Below, piece after piece: positions 1 to 7,100 of a stretch of 8,596 nt of DNA. The notes beneath the pieces are model-generated. The model was given only the letters and a program-made list of their open reading frames with translations, searched no databases and had not been told where the DNA came from. Position numbers and translations under genes: made by a program. The first letter of the stretch is position 1, and the number at the start of each line of letters is the position of its first letter. The DNA comes from Chloroflexota bacterium (GTDB taxonomy: Bacteria > Chloroflexota > Anaerolineae > SpSt-600), in NCBI GenBank assembly GCA_011041825.1, contig DRAO01000275.1, positions 1 to 8,596 on the forward strand, in the 5' to 3' direction.

Positions 1-51
1 CCTACTCCTACCTTCACCCCCACACCGACTCCTACCCCCGGCCCTACACCC
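1..51 (+). repeat. Pro-Thr-coding low-complexity tract at the left edge
   Basis: Seventeen codons encode almost only Pro and Thr (with one Phe and one Gly) and form the linker in front of the deacetylase domain. The codon style (cct, ccc, act, acc) resembles the tract at the right edge of the window. The left edge cuts into this tract, so its true length is unknown. Confidence 0.85.
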
Positions 52-756
52 GATGGCTTTTACAGAGAAGTAAGGGTCCCCATCCTCCTTTACCATCACA
101 TCTCACAGCCTCCTCCCGGAGCGAACATCATCCGCAGGGAACTCAGCGTCCCTCCAGAGCAATTTGAGGAGCACCTCCGGTACTTCAAAAGGGAGGGCTA
201 TGCCACCATAACCTTGCGGGATTTGGTGTATTATCTAACTTTGGGCAAGCCGTTGCCGGAAAAGCCCTTGATCATAACCTTTGACGATGGATATGCGGAC
301 AACTACTACAATGCTTTCCCCCTGCTGAAGAAATATGGCTTTAAAGCCACTTTTTTCATCATCACCGATTTTATAGATCAAAGACGGCCAGATTTTATGA
401 CTTGGAAGCAGATTGAGGAAATGGCCCAGGCAGGGATGGAGATAGGTGCTCACGGGCGTGACCATTCTGATTTAAAGGGCCGCCCCTTGGATTATCTGGT
501 CTGGCAAATCTTGGGCTCCCGCCAGACCCTGGAAGCTCACGGGATTGAGCCTCGCTTCTTTTCCTATCCCTTTGGGCATTATGATGATGAAGTGATAAAG
601 GTGCTCCATTCGGCTCATTTCTGGGGGGCGGTTACCGTCCATCCTGGCACTTTACAAACTTACGAAGATGTGTTCCGCCTCAAACGCATCAGGGTTAACG
701 GAAGGGAGAGTTTGTCGCTTCTGGTGGCGAAGGTAAATTACTGGCTCTCCCATTAA
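1..756 (+). CDS. Secreted polysaccharide deacetylase (NodB/CE4), 5'-partial
   Basis: This frame is open from the first base, so the N-terminus is missing; 251 residues are visible. Residues 1-17 are a Pro-Thr linker. The catalytic domain starts near residue 20, with the PILLYHHIS segment (27-35) typical of this family. The NodB signatures are present in order: TFDDGY (93-98; Asp95 would be the catalytic base and Asp96 a metal ligand), the HxxxH metal-binding pair His151 and His155, and SYPFG (188-192), followed by a conserved basic stretch RLKRIRVNG. Family knowledge: CE4 enzymes remove N- or O-acetyl groups from peptidoglycan, chitin-like or exopolysaccharide chains using a divalent metal. 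The linker implies export and a tethered domain upstream, but neither signal peptide nor anchor is in view. The gene ends at TAA 754-756, overlapping the stop of the convergent methyltransferase. The family is secure; the exact substrate cannot be told. Confidence 0.93.
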   Translation, partial: PTPTFTPTPTPTPGPTPDGFYREVRVPILLYHHISQPPPGANIIRRELSVPPEQFEEHLRYFKREGYATITLRDLVYYLTLGKPLPEKPLIITFDDGYADNYYNAFPLLKKYGFKATFFIITDFIDQRRPDFMTWKQIEEMAQAGMEIGAHGRDHSDLKGRPLDYLVWQILGSRQTLEAHGIEPRFFSYPFGHYDDEVIKVLHSAHFWGAVTVHPGTLQTYEDVFRLKRIRVNGRESLSLLVAKVNYWLSH

Positions 757-1496
757 CCTGGCTTCTGGGCTATTGCCATTATGGAAGTGCCGAAAGGCAG
801 GTTTACCCAGCGCAGGAGGGTAGCCTCTATTCTGCCTATCACTGTTAAAAGGGCATTGAGGGCGGGGGGAGCCGGTTCCATCTCCACCTGGTAGGCTTCC
901 TCGTCAAAGTGGGGGGATGCCAGGCGGGGGTGGAGGTGGAGCCGTTCCCTTATCAGGATGAGGCTGGCAGCCAAGGGGAAGATGAAAAAATAGCCGTAAG
1001 TTAACCTCCGGATTTGGAAACCTGCCTCTTCCAACAATTGACGCAGGCTTCCGGCGCTGTAGCGGCGGCGGTGGCGGTTGAGCTCATCGTTGTAGCTCCA
1101 GAGCCACTGGAAAGCAGGAGCAGTTATGACCAGGAAGCCTTCCGGACGGCAAACCCGATAGCATTCAGCCAAGACAGCCCTATCATCGTCGCAATGCTCT
1201 ATTACGTCAAGCAGGGTTATTATCTCAAACTGAGCATCGGGAAAGGGCATCGCCTCTGCCATCCCCAGCGGCACGATGTACCCTCTTTCCCGGGCCACCT
1301 TAAGGGGCTTGATGTTATTATCAAGCCCCCATACTTCACCATATCGGGCCAGGTGGTGGAACATATTCCCAGCCCCGCAACCTACATCCAACACACGGTT
1401 GGTTGAGTTAAGGACAAGGGGGTCAAGCAGGGCAAAGATGGCCCTGGTGCGGCTGGCAAACCACCAGTGCTTATCTTCTTCCAACAGCACTTCCAT
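753..1496 (-). CDS. Class I SAM-dependent methyltransferase
   Basis: A 247-residue protein with a Rossmann-type methyltransferase fold. The N-terminal HWW (10-12) is common in this subgroup. SAM motif I VLDVGCGAGN is at 35-44, the acidic residue after strand beta-2 is Asp59 (GLDNN), and a beta-4 motif LLDVIEH (95-101) is followed by the post-beta-5 segment ITAPAFQWLWS and a His/Arg-rich stretch (NRHRRRYS). A hydrophobic segment near 168-182 may contact the membrane. Similar enzymes often sit near glycosyltransferase or surface-polysaccharide genes, but the substrate is unknown. I chose ATG 1496 over the in-frame TTG at 1580 for three reasons. Homologues start close to the HWW motif, an AAGG lies 9 nt upstream, and the TTG at 1580 belongs to a probable -35 box. 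The stop overlaps that of the convergent deacetylase. Confidence 0.9.
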   Translation of the reverse strand: MEVLLEEDKHWWFASRTRAIFALLDPLVLNSTNRVLDVGCGAGNMFHHLARYGEVWGLDNNIKPLKVARERGYIVPLGMAEAMPFPDAQFEIITLLDVIEHCDDDRAVLAECYRVCRPEGFLVITAPAFQWLWSYNDELNRHRRRYSAGSLRQLLEEAGFQIRRLTYGYFFIFPLAASLILIRERLHLHPRLASPHFDEEAYQVEMEPAPPALNALLTVIGRIEATLLRWVNLPFGTSIMAIAQKPG

Positions 1497-1551
1497 AATC
1501 TTAAACCTTACGCCCTTGTTTTCAAAGGGGCTGCCAAATCTTGCTACCGGG

Positions 1552-1580
1552 ATTATACCCGAAACCGGGCCTATGTGCAA
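1552..1580 (-). promoter_or_regulatory. Probable sigma-70-type promoter for the methyltransferase
   Basis: On the minus strand TTGCAC (1580-1575) and a perfect TATAAT (1557-1552) are separated by 17 bp. Transcription would start near 1545, giving a leader of about 50 nt to ATG 1496. Short arms CGGG/CCCG flank the -10 box. The -35 match is moderate (TTG conserved); the -10 and spacing are ideal. Confidence 0.7.
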
Positions 1581-1585
1581 GTAGG

Positions 1586-1614
1586 TTGCATCTATAGCCG
1601 CTAGATGTTATAAT
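1586..1614 (+). promoter_or_regulatory. Probable sigma-70-type promoter for the lipoprotein operon
   Basis: TTGCAT (1586-1591) and a perfect TATAAT (1609-1614) are separated by 17 bp. Transcription would start near 1621, about 26 nt before the GTG start at 1647. The -35 boxes of this promoter and the divergent one are only 5 bp apart, so the two probably compete or are co-regulated. Confidence 0.72.
1589..1607. promoter_or_regulatory. Candidate operator: 19-bp dyad inside a promoter spacer
   Basis: The arms CATCTA (1589-1594) and TAGATG (1602-1607) are perfect inverted repeats around a 7-nt centre. The left arm overlaps the -35 box and the right arm ends two bases before the -10 box. That placement suits a dimeric repressor or a spacer-distorting activator. 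There is no direct evidence for the binding protein; the response regulator encoded downstream is one possibility, although OmpR-type proteins usually prefer direct repeats. Confidence 0.4.
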
Positions 1615-1646
1615 GTCTCCGGTGGAATTGCTTATGGGGGAGAATT

Positions 1647-2291
1647 GTGAGGATTAGGCTTTTAGCTATCTGCATCCTGTTTGCAATCGTTTTTACTATG
1701 GGGGCCTGCCAGGGAAGCTCAGAGGGAGAGTTATCTTATGGCGGGCCATTGGAGATAAGCGTTAAAAGAGGGGAAACCCTGCCCGGCACGGAAATCAGCT
1801 ATGCGGGCAAAGGGCCTCAAGGGGCTCAAGTGTTCATCGGGGGGCAGAAAGCCATAAAGCAGAAAGGGGATTCGCTGGACTGGGAGGGCTCCCCTGTCCC
1901 CGGGGCGGAACTGAAATTGAACCTGCGGATTCTGTGGTTTGACGATGAGACTATGCATTGCGGCGGGATTTTCACCTTTAAGGTTAAGGAACCCGCTCCC
2001 AGTCCGGAACCCTTGCCTTCGGATGTGAAGCTTAAGTACACAAGCCTCGTGAGCTATCAGGTGAAAAGGGGCGAGTTTATCCCCGGCACCACAGTGAGAT
2101 TCATTGGCAAAAGCGATCAGGGAGCGCAGCTGGAAGGTGTGGAGGGCTATCCCTATCGCAAGATGGCCGATTCCATTGTCTGGACGGGGAGGTTGCGAGA
2201 AGGTGTGCATCTGCGCTTGAATGTGCGTGTGGTTTATTTCAATGATTCCACTCTCCGGGTTGCTGGAACGGCCGAGATAATAGTGACCTAA
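1647..2291 (+). CDS. Putative lipoprotein with two copies of an unrecognised domain
   Basis: A 214-residue protein. The N-terminus has a short basic start (MRIR), a hydrophobic stretch and a lipobox-like TMGAC with Cys21 as the likely lipidated residue, so export and membrane anchoring are expected. The mature part is two homologous domains (about 34-113 and 134-214) joined by a Pro-rich linker (114-126). They align without gaps at a spacing of exactly 100 residues: VKRGE at 39 and 139, PGT at 46 and 146, GKGPQGAQ at 54 against GKSDQGAQ at 154, a D-S-x-x-W core at 75 and 175, and L-x-L-N-x-R near 89 and 189. The pattern of short alternating segments suggests beta-sandwich domains. I do not recognise the family and assign no function. 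The GTG at 1647 is the only reasonable start: GGGGGAG (1636-1642) precedes it with a short 4-nt gap, and no other in-frame start lies upstream. Confidence 0.85.
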   Translation: MRIRLLAICILFAIVFTMGACQGSSEGELSYGGPLEISVKRGETLPGTEISYAGKGPQGAQVFIGGQKAIKQKGDSLDWEGSPVPGAELKLNLRILWFDDETMHCGGIFTFKVKEPAPSPEPLPSDVKLKYTSLVSYQVKRGEFIPGTTVRFIGKSDQGAQLEGVEGYPYRKMADSIVWTGRLREGVHLRLNVRVVYFNDSTLRVAGTAEIIVT

Positions 2292-2309
2292 TCCTGTCCT
2301 TTTGAGCAA

Positions 2310-2323
2310 TCTTGTGAACAAGA
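2310..2323. promoter_or_regulatory. 14-bp palindrome between the lipoprotein and HAD genes
   Basis: TCTTGT and ACAAGA are perfect inverted arms around a 2-nt centre (GA), located 18 nt after the lipoprotein stop. No T-run follows, so it is unlikely to be a terminator. I see no convincing -35/-10 pair next to it. It may be a protein-binding site, or chance. Confidence 0.25.
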
Positions 2324-2363
2324 GCGAAAAGCCAGGGTTCATCAAGCTAGGGGAGGATGGGGC

Positions 2364-3047
2364 ATGGAGGCTGCTTTCTTCGACCTTGACGGGACTCTTT
2401 TCACCGGTCACATATGGAGGGCTATAGTGCTGCATCATCAAACCCGGAAGACAAACCGGTTGGCCCTGAAATTCTATATCTACTCCCACATAGCCCTCTT
2501 ACCTTTCTACAAAGCGGGTATCATCAGCAGGAAGAAGTACTACATCCTTTGGGCCCGGAATATGGCCTGGACGATGTGGAGGATGTCAGAAGAGCAGGCC
2601 GAGGAGGCTTTTCAGTGGATAACCGAGCATTACGTTATGCCTAGGATAAGGCCTGAGGTGCTGGAAATATGGGAGCATCATCGGGAGGAAGGGCGAAAGC
2701 TTTTCCTGGTTTCGGGCACATTTCAGGCCCTGCTGGAAATCATAGGGGAGAGGTTGAAGGCCGATGGCGTGGTGGGCACGCTTCTGGAAACCAAAGATGG
2801 CAGGTTCACGGGACGGATCATAGAACCCCTCTGTTTCGGGGAGGGCAAAGCTCAGAGATTACGTGCTGAGTTAGTCCGTTACCCGGAGATAGAGCTGGCC
2901 CGCAGCTATGCCTATGCCGATAGCATATACGACGTGCCTTTCCTGGAGATGGTGGGCACCCCTGTCGCCGTTTACCCTGACCCGGAACTGGCTGAATATG
3001 CCCACCGGAAAGGATGGCCAGTCTTCGGTAAGGTTAGGGAAAAATAA
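2364..3047 (+). CDS. HAD-superfamily phosphatase (subfamily IB, SerB-like)
   Basis: A 227-residue protein with all four HAD motifs: DLDGT at 7-11 (Asp7 nucleophile, Asp9 general acid/base), Ser117 in LVSGT, Lys162 in GEGK, and Asp186 with Asp190 in ADSIYD. The insert between motifs I and II (about 15-105) is a helical, aromatic-rich C1-type cap, and the length fits the IB group that includes phosphoserine phosphatase and related uncharacterised enzymes. It should hydrolyse a phosphomonoester with Mg2+; the substrate is not evident and serine biosynthesis neighbours are absent. No signal peptide is seen, so it is probably cytoplasmic. ATG 2364 is preceded by GGGGAGG (2350-2356) at a 7-nt distance. 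The response regulator gene begins only 12 nt after the stop, which implies co-transcription. Confidence 0.9.
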   Translation: MEAAFFDLDGTLFTGHIWRAIVLHHQTRKTNRLALKFYIYSHIALLPFYKAGIISRKKYYILWARNMAWTMWRMSEEQAEEAFQWITEHYVMPRIRPEVLEIWEHHREEGRKLFLVSGTFQALLEIIGERLKADGVVGTLLETKDGRFTGRIIEPLCFGEGKAQRLRAELVRYPEIELARSYAYADSIYDVPFLEMVGTPVAVYPDPELAEYAHRKGWPVFGKVREK

Positions 3048-3059
3048 GCTGGTAAGAAA

Positions 3060-3749
3060 ATGGCCGAGAAAATCCTGGTGATTGATGACAATGAGGAACT
3101 CCTCCGGATCATCCGGAAGGCCCTTGAGCATAAAGGATTTGAGGTGTATACGGCCCTTTCCGGGAAAGAAGGGCTGAAGGAGTTCCACCACGTGGTTCCA
3201 GACCTGGTGATACTGGACATTATGATGCCTGGGATGAGCGGCTGGGAAGTCTGTCGGGAGTTGCGCCGCATCTCCTCCGTGCCCATATTGATGCTTACTG
3301 CCTTGGGCGAGGAAGAACACAAGGTCAGGGGGTTGGAAGAAGGGGCTGATGATTATCTGGTGAAGCCCTTCAGCACTGCTGAATTGGTAGCCCGCATCAA
3401 TGCCCTCCTCCGCCGGGCCCGTATGCCACCACGCCCTATGGATGTGCTGCGATTCGGAGGCGGCGACCTCATTATCAACCGGACGGAAGGCAAGGTGTTT
3501 GCGTACGGGCAGGAGGTTGAGCTCAGCCCTATCGAATACAACCTGCTCCTGTATATGGCAGAAAGAGCCGGTAGAATCCTCACCCCGGAGAAGCTCTTCG
3601 AGGCTATCTGGGGCTTCAGTGCCGATGCCAGTATCCAGAGTGTCAAATGGTACATATGGAGTTTGCGCCGCAAGATAGAATCTGACCCCCGCAATCCCCG
3701 CTTTATCCTCACCGAGAGAGGAAGGGGATACCGCTTTTCCCCTGAATAG
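3060..3749 (+). CDS. OmpR/PhoB-family response regulator, orphan here
   Basis: A 229-residue two-domain regulator. The receiver domain (about 4-118) has the acidic pair Asp9/Asp10, phospho-acceptor Asp53 (ILDIMMPG), switch Thr80, Tyr99 and Lys102 (VKPF), so it should be phosphorylated normally. The C-terminal winged-helix domain (about 130-227) has the family's ELSPIEYNLL strand-helix segment, a recognition helix near SVKWYIWSLRRKIE and the closing GRGYRF hairpin. It would bind DNA as a dimer and control transcription. No histidine kinase lies on either side in this window, so its partner is encoded elsewhere or further away. Only 12 nt separate it from the HAD gene; GGTAAG is a weak ribosome-binding candidate and translational coupling is plausible. 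A strong terminator follows. The target genes are unknown. Confidence 0.95.
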   Translation: MAEKILVIDDNEELLRIIRKALEHKGFEVYTALSGKEGLKEFHHVVPDLVILDIMMPGMSGWEVCRELRRISSVPILMLTALGEEEHKVRGLEEGADDYLVKPFSTAELVARINALLRRARMPPRPMDVLRFGGGDLIINRTEGKVFAYGQEVELSPIEYNLLLYMAERAGRILTPEKLFEAIWGFSADASIQSVKWYIWSLRRKIESDPRNPRFILTERGRGYRFSPE

Positions 3750-3766
3750 CAACTCATATGTGGTTG

Positions 3767-3816
3767 AAGGGGTGTTTGAGGGGTGGTAAAGCCATCGCTC
3801 AAACACCCCTTTTTTA
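3767..3816 (+). terminator. Strong intrinsic terminator after the response regulator
   Basis: A perfect 14-bp stem, AAGGGGTGTTTGAG (3767-3780) with its complement at 3798-3811, encloses a 17-nt loop and runs straight into a T-tract (3810-3815). It lies 17 nt after the response regulator stop and ends the lipoprotein-HAD-regulator unit. Confidence 0.9.
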
Positions 3817-3963
3817 TTGGTACAGCCCCTGCTTGTTAGGTAGCATTCCATTTAACCCTGGTTGGCAATGTTGCACTAGGGGAGAGCGAAAGTGGTTGAA
3901 GATGTTGCCTCAAGAGGGGGCGAAAAAGGGGGCGCTCATATTGGCATAGAGGCCAACGGAGGG

Positions 3964-4038
3964 AGGGCGCTGGAAGCGCCCTAGCTAGCCCGCTTACAGC
4001 GGGCTTTCACTGCTCAGGCCGGGGCTTTTAGCCCTGGC
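3964..4038. repeat. Cluster of three GC-rich hairpins with 5-nt loops (REP-like)
   Basis: Hairpin 1 pairs AGGGCGC (3964-3970) with GCGCCCT (3976-3982) around TGGAA. Hairpin 2 pairs AGCCCGC (3987-3993) with GCGGGCT (3999-4005) around TTACA. Hairpin 3 pairs GCCGGGGC (4018-4025) with GCCCTGGC (4031-4038) around TTTTA, with one G-T wobble. All three have 7- or 8-bp stems and exactly 5-nt loops, which looks like a family of small palindromic units rather than three independent terminators. Hairpin 3 is followed by a T-rich stretch and could also stop transcription. Whether these units recur in the genome cannot be judged here. Confidence 0.6.
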
Positions 4039-4045
4039 TTTCGAT

Positions 4046-4081
4046 TTTTCAAACTGAATTCAAACCATAAAATGCTATGGT
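4046..4081 (+). promoter_or_regulatory. Possible promoter and dyad upstream of the surface-protein gene
   Basis: TTTTCA (4046-4051) and TAAAAT (4068-4073) are 16 bp apart and each is a fair match to sigma-70 boxes. A perfect dyad, ACCATA (4064-4069) and TATGGT (4076-4081) around 6 nt, overlaps the -10 box and could be an operator. A small leader hairpin follows (AAACC 4092-4096 with GGTTT 4102-4106). The promoter call is tentative. Confidence 0.4.
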
Positions 4082-4112
4082 AAAAATTAGGAAACCCCTT
4101 AGGTTTAGTTAT

Positions 4113-4117
4113 GGAGG
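4113..4117 (+). promoter_or_regulatory. Ribosome binding site that sets the surface-protein start
   Basis: GGAGG lies 8 nt before ATG 4126. An in-frame ATG at 4111 overlaps this site and has no Shine-Dalgarno sequence of its own, so 4126 is preferred. The 4126 start also gives a clean signal peptide beginning MRWKR. Confidence 0.8.
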
Positions 4118-4125
4118 TATTGGTA

Positions 4126-7100
4126 ATGCGGTGGAAAAGGTTAGCTTATGGTTTGGCTTTACTGTTCGTTATCGTTAGCCTGGCTTTCCTTTCCCCCATA
4201 GCCTTCGCAGCTCCTGTCAAAGGAGCTAGCTTTGCTCCAACAGGGGGCTTATCTGCTTCCCAGCCTCAGGAGGGAGGGGAAGAGGAGACTTCCCCCGGCC
4301 ATCCTGAGGCCGTTCCCCCTCAGGGTGGTGTTCTCCCTCAGGGCATCAAGGCAGGCCAGTATCACCTGCCTTTCGGCATTTCGGTAAAAGAAGGGGAGAG
4401 GGAGAACATCGCTCGGAAGCCTTTTGTGCGGCTCCTTGGTAAAGGGCCACAGGAGGGTGTGGTTGGTGAAGTTACAGGTGTAGGGCCGGGGTATCTATCC
4501 GGTTGTAGAGGCAACAGGTGTTGTATCGAAGGCTTGCCGCAATTCAGGATGCGTCACATCCAGAGCGGGCGTGAGAAAGAGGTTTGTTACATCGGTGTGA
4601 TTGATACTGAGATGTACGAGACCGATGATACGCCGGGGGTCTTCTGCATAAACCTGGAGAAGGAGCTCTACATAGGCGACCTCTTTTCAGCCAGCGATGA
4701 TACAACCGCCTGCGAGGTAACCTGGCTCTTGCAAAATATGCCTCCTTCTCAGACATTGGACCACCTTGAAGCGGCGGCACGCCAGGTTGCCATCTGGTAT
4801 TTCTCCGACGGCTACGAGTTGGTGGATGACCTGGGTACGGGCATTGCAGCCCGGGCTCAGGAGATAATTAACTCCGTCCCTCAGCCTTGCTCTCTCCCCC
4901 AGCACGCCCCTGATTTAAGCATTGAACCGGCTAACGTAACCATCTTCCTCCCTGAGGCCACACAGACATTTACCGTAACTGCCTATCAAGATGGACACCC
5001 TCTGGAAGGGTTGAATGTCTCCCTTTCCACCGATTTCGGTACTCTAAGCGATGATTCCGTGGTCACGGGAGAAGATGGGAAAGCCACCTTCACCCTTACA
5101 AATACCCAGGGGGAACCGGGGACGGCTCACATAAGGGCTTCGGCTGTTTTCTCCCTCCCCAAGGGCCTGATATTTAACGTCCTGGGGCAGGACCGGCAGG
5201 ATTTGGTCCTGGGGGATACTACCGAAGGCTCCATTGGGGCAGAGGCCCAGGCAACCTGGGAGAATGGAGGCTCTATCCTGGCCCATAAGTTCAATGACCT
5301 GAATATGAACGGCAAGCAGGAGGATGACGAACCCAACCTCTCCGGGTGGGAAATCTCCCTGTACGATGATGAGCATACATTAATTAAGACCAAGAGCACG
5401 GATGCCAATGGCAATGTGGTTTTCCAGGGGCTGGCTCCAGGCGATTACATCGTGGAAGAGGAGCTTGTCCCCGGATGGCTCAACGTCACCCCGATTTCGG
5501 TGACCGTGACCATCACCCAGGAAGGGGCTTCGGTCTCCTTCGGTAACATTAAACTGCCGGTTGTGGTGGCTTATAAGTTCAATGACCTCGATAGGGACGG
5601 GGTGAAAGGGGATGGTGAGCCATTCCTTGACGGTTGGTGGATGACCCTCTACCGATCCGATGGCAGCATCTATAAGCACGGTGGATATACCGAAGACGGC
5701 AAGTACGTGTTCAGCGCTGTGGATCTCGGTGATTATTACCTGGCTGAAACCCCACAGAATGGATGGCAAAACACCACCCCCATAAGCGTGTCCCTTTCCC
5801 TGGAGCCAAACAAGGTCTATGAAGTCTACTTCGGCAATGACCTCGTTCGCAGGCCATCCCTTGAGCTTGTGCCTGATGATGCTCAGGCTCCCTGCGGGGA
5901 TGGGCCATACGAGTTTGAGCTGACAGTCCGCAACACTTCTGATGAGGAGAAAGACTTCGCCAGGAACGTGGAAGTGACCTTCACGGCGGTGAAGAACGGT
6001 GATTACATCGAGCGTGTGGAATTCAGCAACGGCGATGTATGGCTTCCAGGCGATGAAGATGAGTATGTATGGAACGTAGGTGACATCCAAGCAGGGGGTG
6101 AGGAGAGCATCACCTACACGGTCTATATGAGGGCCGAGTGGATGCAGATGCCTCCCGAATCCGAGGTTAAGCTTAAAGCTGAGGTTACCAGGGAGGACAA
6201 CTGGCCGGAGCATAACGAGGGCATTAGAGCTTATGCCACGGGTGCCCGATGTGAGGCCCAGGTGATGATTACCGGTCGGGTGTTTGAGGACGTTGATGGC
6301 GAGGGCGATGCCTTTGAGGAAGGCGACGCTGGGAAAGCGGGGGTGGATGTTGTGCTGCTGAGTGAGGATGGCGCAGCCGTATTGGCAAGCACTCAGACCG
6401 ATGCGCAGGGGTATTACACCTTTACGGTGAAAGCCGGTGGGGTTTTCTACGTAGCCGTTGACTCCAAGGACGTATCCCCTGCGGCTGGTTTCTGGGGTGG
6501 CCACAGCCAGGAGGACGTGTGGGCCGAGCAGACTTATGAATGTGAGTACATCGGCGGTTCTCAGGTATGCGGCTCGGCTTTCGGCGGGGAGAACCCCGCC
6601 CAGGCTGATGATTTTGAAGCTGGCCACTACGAGCACATAGCAAGGGTGGAACTTGGGCCGGAGGAGGATGCCACCGGCGTGGACTTTGGCTTTAACTTCA
6701 ACCTCATCGTCAACACGAACGATTCTGGCCAGGGTTCATTGCGCCAATTCATCCTGAATGCTAATGCCATCAAAGGCCCCAATGCCAGCATCTTCAGGAT
6801 ACCGGAAGAATTGTTAACGGACATCGGCAACGGGGCAAAGGTGGCCCGTATAGTTCCCCTCAGTTCCCTTCCTGCCCTGGAGAACGATAACACCACCTTG
6901 GACGCCACCACGCAAACGAGCAATATCGGCGATACCAACCCCGGTCAGGTGGGGACAGGCGGAACGGTGGGCGTTGATGGGTTAACCCTGCCCCTCTATG
7001 ATAAACCGGAGGTGGTCATTGATGGCAATGGACTGGCAGGGAATGGGCTGGATATAGAAAATGATGGGATGGTAATCCGGGGGTTTGCTATCTACGGATT

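Larger units (their letters stand above)
3817..4110. other. Non-coding interval with hairpins and a possible promoter
   Basis: About 290 bases lie between the terminator and the large surface-protein gene, with no convincing gene. From 3817 to 3960 I see purine-rich, unstructured sequence with a weak hairpin (TTGGC 3941-3945 with GCCAA 3952-3956). A 30-codon GTG frame (3892-3984), preceded by GGGGAG, is open but has no recognisable content and ends inside a hairpin. Positions 3964-4038 hold three strong hairpins, described separately. From 4039 onward the sequence is AT-rich and looks like a promoter and leader for the next gene. Confidence 0.6.

Noticed and set aside
1497..1580. Extended N-terminus of the methyltransferase from TTG 1580
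   Set aside because: The TTG coincides with a -35 box and the extension contains the -10 box. It has no family similarity, and ATG 1496 has its own Shine-Dalgarno-like AAGG.
1731..2489. Minus-strand open frame of 252 codons
   Set aside because: It overlaps the lipoprotein and HAD genes in antisense; the sense-strand duplication and HAD motif I are clear, and the antisense product has no recognisable feature.
2871..3851. Minus-strand open frame of 326 codons
   Set aside because: It runs antisense through the HAD end, the whole response regulator and the terminator hairpin. The sense genes have complete catalytic motifs, so this is a shadow.
3758..3949. 63-codon plus-strand frame after the response regulator
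   Set aside because: It reads through the intrinsic terminator stem and T-tract and has no ribosome binding site or recognisable content.
3892..3984. 30-codon GTG frame with GGGGAG 7 nt upstream
   Set aside because: The ribosome binding site is suggestive, but the product has no motif, no promoter is evident after the terminator, and the stop falls inside a hairpin. Not enough to call a gene.
3940..4040. Riboswitch in the adhesin leader
   Set aside because: I could not match the hairpins to any riboswitch core I know; they look like independent simple stems without a conserved junction.
5380..6636. Long minus-strand open frame of 418 codons
   Set aside because: It is antisense to the adhesin frame, which has a signal peptide, recognisable domains and a ribosome binding site. 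The minus-strand translation shows no family motif or credible start signal.
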